Of a stretch of 8,966 bases of DNA, positions 7,401 to 8,966 are shown one piece after another (within the stretch, counting starts at the first letter, position 1; every line of letters starts with the position of its first letter). The notes beneath the pieces are model-generated. The model saw only the letters and a program-made list of their open reading frames with translations. It did not search any database and was not told the origin of the DNA. The translations under genes were made by a program, and so were the position numbers. Source of the DNA: Desulfoprunum sp. (lineage in GTDB: Bacteria > Desulfobacterota > Desulfobulbia > Desulfobulbales > Desulfocapsaceae); NCBI GenBank assembly GCA_030696435.1, contig JAUYSF010000254.1:1-8966 (forward strand), given 5' to 3'.

Positions 7401-8966
7401 CTTGGGCTGTCCACTCCAGCAGTCCGCGCCGGGAGATCAGGCGCCGGTAGCAGACCCGGGCGATGGCGTCGAGTGCCACTACCGCTTGGTGCGGTAGCAA
7501 GGCGGCATCGGCTGTCGCCCGCAACAGATCATGCAGCACCTTCGAAGGATCGAGGTACTTCAAACCTTCGCGGGTGGTGGCCATGGTTAAGGGCTGGGCC
7601 AGCGGGTGAAAGAGGAGCTGCATACCCACCACCAGGGTGGCGACCCCACCGAGCATCGGGGAAGAGAGCCAAGAGAGGATCAGCAGGCCCAGGCTGGTGG
7701 CGGGCAACAGGCTGCGGCGCAGATTGTCGAGGATCTTCCAGCGGTTCAATAAAGAGAGTGGGTTTGGCCCCCGGCCACCGGCCGGCAGGGGAACACGGGG
7801 AAAAATCCAGGCTGCAATCTGCCAGTCACCGCGGATCCAGCGATGGGCCCGGCTGCTGTAGCTTTGATAACCTTGTGGAAAATCATCAAAGAGCTCGATA
7901 TCACTGGCCAGGCCTACCCGGACGTGGGCCCCTTCGATCAGATCATGGCTCAGTATCCACTCTTCAGGGAATCTTCCCGACAGCACTCGGCTGAAGGCGT
8001 GCACATCATAGATCCCCTTGCCCTGATACGATCCTTCGCCGGTTAAATCCTGATAGACATCGGAGACGGCCTGGGTATACGGGTCGATACCGATTGCATC
8101 GGCGAAGAGCCGACTGAAAGTTGAGACGTTCGTGCTCGCCAGGGTCGGACTGACCCGTGGCTGGATGATGGTGTACGAACCGGCCATAATCCGACCGGCA
8201 GCATCGAAGCGCGGCTGATTGAGCGGGTGTGCCAAGGTCTCAACCATCCTGCGGGCCGTGGCGTGCGGTAGCTGGGTGTCACTGTCGAGGGTGATGATGA
8301 AACGCACATCTGCAAGGCTTTCCGCCGTACCGACGTAGACCATGGGCGGCGCGGTTGGGGGCCGCGTGCCGTCAATCAGGCCGTTCAGTTCCTCCAATTT
8401 GCCCCGTTTGCGTTCCCAACCGATGAATTTCTGCTCGGATGCACTCCAGGTGCGTTCTCGATGAAAGAGGAAAAATCGCTCGTCGCCGTGGCGTTGATTG
8501 AGGGCTTGCAGGTATTCTATGGCGATCTGCAGCAATACACTGTCATCCTCGCAGGAGAGTGTGACTGAATCGGTATAGTCCGTGGACAGGCTGAAGAGCA
8601 GATTTGCTTCCTTATTGGCCAGGTAGCGGATCTCCAGTTTCTCAACTTCGGCCCGGATCGTCTCCTCGTCCACCAGCATCAGCGGTACGACCACCAGGGT
8701 GCGGAAGGCATCGGGAATCCCGGTCTCTTCAAAATCCATTTTGGCCAGGGACCGGGGCGGCAGAAGTCGCGTAATCAGGTAATTGACCACCTCGATCGCC
8801 AGTTGACTGATCGGAATCAGCAACAGCAGCACCAGGCCTAGAAAAATGGCGGGTGAGGCGGCGACCTGGCTGAGTCCGGGGATCAGGGCAAAGAAGACGA
8901 TAAGAGAGATGAACAGCAGGGTAAAAAAACCGATGCCGAGGGCGTAGATGGCAGCGTGGTGGCTAT
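1405..8966 (-). CDS. ndvB: Cyclic beta-1,2-glucan synthase (GT84-cyclisation domain-GH94), 5' end outside window
   Basis: The reading frame stays open to the right edge, so 2,519 C-terminal residues are visible of a family usually near 2,800; the GTG at 8832 is not the true start. Counting from the edge: membrane helices at about 6-30 and 39-64; a GT84 transferase with LDSDTQ (DSD at 8278-8286, residues 227-229), SHDLIEG (about 7930-7951) and RAHRWIRGDWQ (7819-7851); two more hydrophobic clusters (about 7590-7715 and 7222-7375). Next is a glycoamylase-like/cyclisation domain (about 6110-5470, ending near AYMAHHQGM). The C-terminal half is GH94 phosphorylase: two beta-supersandwich repeats (from about 5290 and 3860), then the catalytic barrel with GDWNDGMN (2395-2418) and GVRENGGQYTHA. 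In the family, the inner-membrane enzyme polymerises UDP-glucose, controls chain length by phosphorolysis and closes the ring for export as osmoregulated periplasmic glucan. All visible motifs are intact, with no frameshift. DUF1003 follows downstream. Confidence 0.95.
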   Translation of the reverse strand, partial: SHHAAIYALGIGFFTLLFISLIVFFALIPGLSQVAASPAIFLGLVLLLLIPISQLAIEVVNYLITRLLPPRSLAKMDFEETGIPDAFRTLVVVPLMLVDEETIRAEVEKLEIRYLANKEANLLFSLSTDYTDSVTLSCEDDSVLLQIAIEYLQALNQRHGDERFFLFHRERTWSASEQKFIGWERKRGKLEELNGLIDGTRPPTAPPMVYVGTAESLADVRFIITLDSDTQLPHATARRMVETLAHPLNQPRFDAAGRIMAGSYTIIQPRVSPTLASTNVSTFSRLFADAIGIDPYTQAVSDVYQDLTGEGSYQGKGIYDVHAFSRVLSGRFPEEWILSHDLIEGAHVRVGLASDIELFDDFPQGYQSYSSRAHRWIRGDWQIAAWIFPRVPLPAGGRGPNPLSLLNRWKILDNLRRSLLPATSLGLLILSWLSSPMLGGVATLVVGMQLLFHPLAQPLTMATTREGLKYLDPSKVLHDLLRATADAALLPHQAVVALDAIARVCYRRLISRRGLLEWTAQATHWSASRKQPLFVAGLALGSIFSLSVAWIIWAVMPASLLQAAPWLVLWFFSPLLGWLLNLRPAEQQPAQPLPETDRRFLRQVARRTWRYFSAFVSDETSWLPPDNYQVSHQNRLAMRTSPTNIGLWLTSALAAHDSGYLTVNQVIERLSRTMASIDLLERYQGHLLNWYDIRTLAPLEPRYVSTVDSGNLLGALWALEQGLGELVNLPLLDGKAFQGLADTGEILKHVVNREGTVGFCHDTLETLLADWHEPPSDIIDLLRLQRRMQANVSAVIAAAGNTAWAKEMEAQAAAWLTISERYLGWIEILAEKTLPELAPLGSAALLAIRHDLAQAPSLVDLAHGRIDSIGILKAIREESLPVTAPLIPWLDRVLEAFATAQWLAGETLGMVEKLVVSIHDLAAGIDMQFLYAPKRKLFAIGYNVSTDRLDGSSYDLLASEARFGSFVAIARGDVPLEHWFSMSRPYGAIGRQRVLLSWTGTMFEYLMPLLFQRSYDHSLLDKAAREAVAVQIAYGRTHHVPWGISESAFADLDLEKTYQYKAFGVPSLGLKRGLEEQLVVAPYATLLALNVAPSETVQNLKRLVGLGLLGDYGYFEAMDFSRQAQRDVSSQPLKRGVIIEAYMAHHQGMAFVALTNFLHGDPFPRRFHSDPRVRAFEALLQERIPTLPPLHLISTRKTEPELIGTDLVAPAGSTFSTAHTATPMTLLLSNGRYDLMITNSGAGYSGWGGRELSRWRSDQTCDAMGIFCYIHEAEANRLWSATHHPVGGKAEGYSVDFALDRAVFRRTDRGIYTETEVSVSPEDDVEVRRITLVNRSAQPRSLNLTSYVELSMAHHNADRQHPAFNKLFIQTEALPEQQVLLAYRRPRSENDPPLFVAHRLTLPHSGDAYEQEDSWQFETDRARFIGRGRTLAKPMGAVQRLGNSQGFVLDPILSLRRSITLKPGRRLQVSLVLAAGASREGVLQLMDKYSDLHATERAMDFAWHSAQQQLQMLRIQPDEARRFQQLASHLLFPNPLLRASAKRLADNRKGQAGLWPYGISGDLPIALITIGEAREISLVRQMLQAHTYWRMHGLSTDLVILNEESASYERPLHERLEQLIQTHTLFAAADRAGGIFLKSAAQIPEDDLKLLMAAAAIVLVASRGTLPQQLGLPTEAAELLKTLPRKRAPREPSAPLPFMELNYFNSLGGFSPDGREYAIYLGPNTNTPAPWVNIIANPNFGTMVSETGSGFTWYGNSQRNRLTSWSNDPVLDPASEALYIRDEESGVFWSPTAAPIREETAYRARHGAGYTVFEHNSNGIEQELTVFVPVDESGGQPIKLQRLRLTNASSRRRRLSLTYYVELTLGENRETSQMHVMTQWDDDAQAMLARNRYHPEYGERVTFVAITPQAESYGGDRTSFIGRNRSLANPAAMGLTRLSQKIGPGLDPCAVLRVSLELAPGARRDITCMLGQAESVAQARSLVLAYQDEQAVADALDQTKAWWDDLLGTIEVHTPDLAADLLINRWLQYQSLSCRVWGRSAFYQSGGAYGFRDQLQDVMAFCYASPNLARDQILLAARRQFKEGDVQHWWHPPSGAGIRSRITDDLLWLPYVVAHYVRTTGDVAILATEIPFLNAPVLTDDQHEVFSTPEVAFEPATLFEHCRRAVHRGLTIGPHGLPLIGTGDWNDGMNLVGAEGKGESVWLGWFLCELLNGMAELSDLLQQPELSRTYQEDRSALIQRVEKAGWDGEWYLRGTFDDGSLLGSAANTEARIDSLPQSWAWLSGAADPLRADQALESAWQHLVRKDEGLVLLFEPPFDKAEPSPGYIKGYPPGVRENGGQYTHAALWMAMAMARKGDGERAVELLRLLNPIEHARDAAAVWHYGVEPYVVAADVYRLPGRIGQGGWSWYTGSAAWMYRAWVEEVLGLQIRGEQMQINPVIPAAWQGFSLRYRHGETIYAIQVENPDGCQRGVAWLEMDGQRLTGGVIPLERELVKHRLLVRMGNLEDPGEGAHAQQYEE

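Noticed and set aside
8830..8832. GTG as start codon of the glucan synthase
   Set aside because: The frame stays open through to 8966 and encodes another transmembrane segment expected in the family, so the real start is outside the window.

Overview
The window has three protein-coding genes and one small insertion element. The genes suggest a Gram-negative, proteobacteria-like organism: an exported single-haem c-type cytochrome, and a giant inner-membrane cyclic beta-1,2-glucan synthase of the NdvB/ChvB/Cgs family. The phylum cannot be fixed from the sequence alone. The large gene is clearly GC-rich, while the small genes and the element look less so by eye.

Layout. Positions 52-558 (+) encode a signal-peptide protein with one CxxCH haem site. 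A 72-base convergent gap follows, with no convincing terminator. Positions 631-1179 (-) encode a two-helix DUF1003 membrane protein. Positions 1182-1389 are intergenic and hold the most interesting structure. It is a 192-bp MITE-like element (1190-1381) with 12-bp terminal inverted repeats starting GTAA (11/12 identical), bracketed by a perfect 8-bp direct repeat TCTTCTCC. GTAA ends plus 8-bp target duplications are the signature of the IS66 transposase family. Inside are two opposed arrays of the 6-nt unit ATCGNN. Positions 1405-8966 (-) are the 3' 2,519 codons of the glucan synthase, whose N-terminus lies beyond the right edge.

How the parts relate. Removing the element and one copy of the duplication puts the DUF1003 ATG only 25 nt after the synthase stop codon. 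The two genes therefore look like an ancestral operon split by the insertion. The insertion point lies in the Shine-Dalgarno sequence of the DUF1003 gene. Because the target site (GGAGAAGA on the coding strand) was duplicated, a complete ribosome binding site was kept next to the start codon. The synthase would make cyclic osmoregulated periplasmic glucan by polymerising UDP-glucose, closing the ring and trimming chain length with a phosphorylase domain. The role of the DUF1003 protein is unknown.
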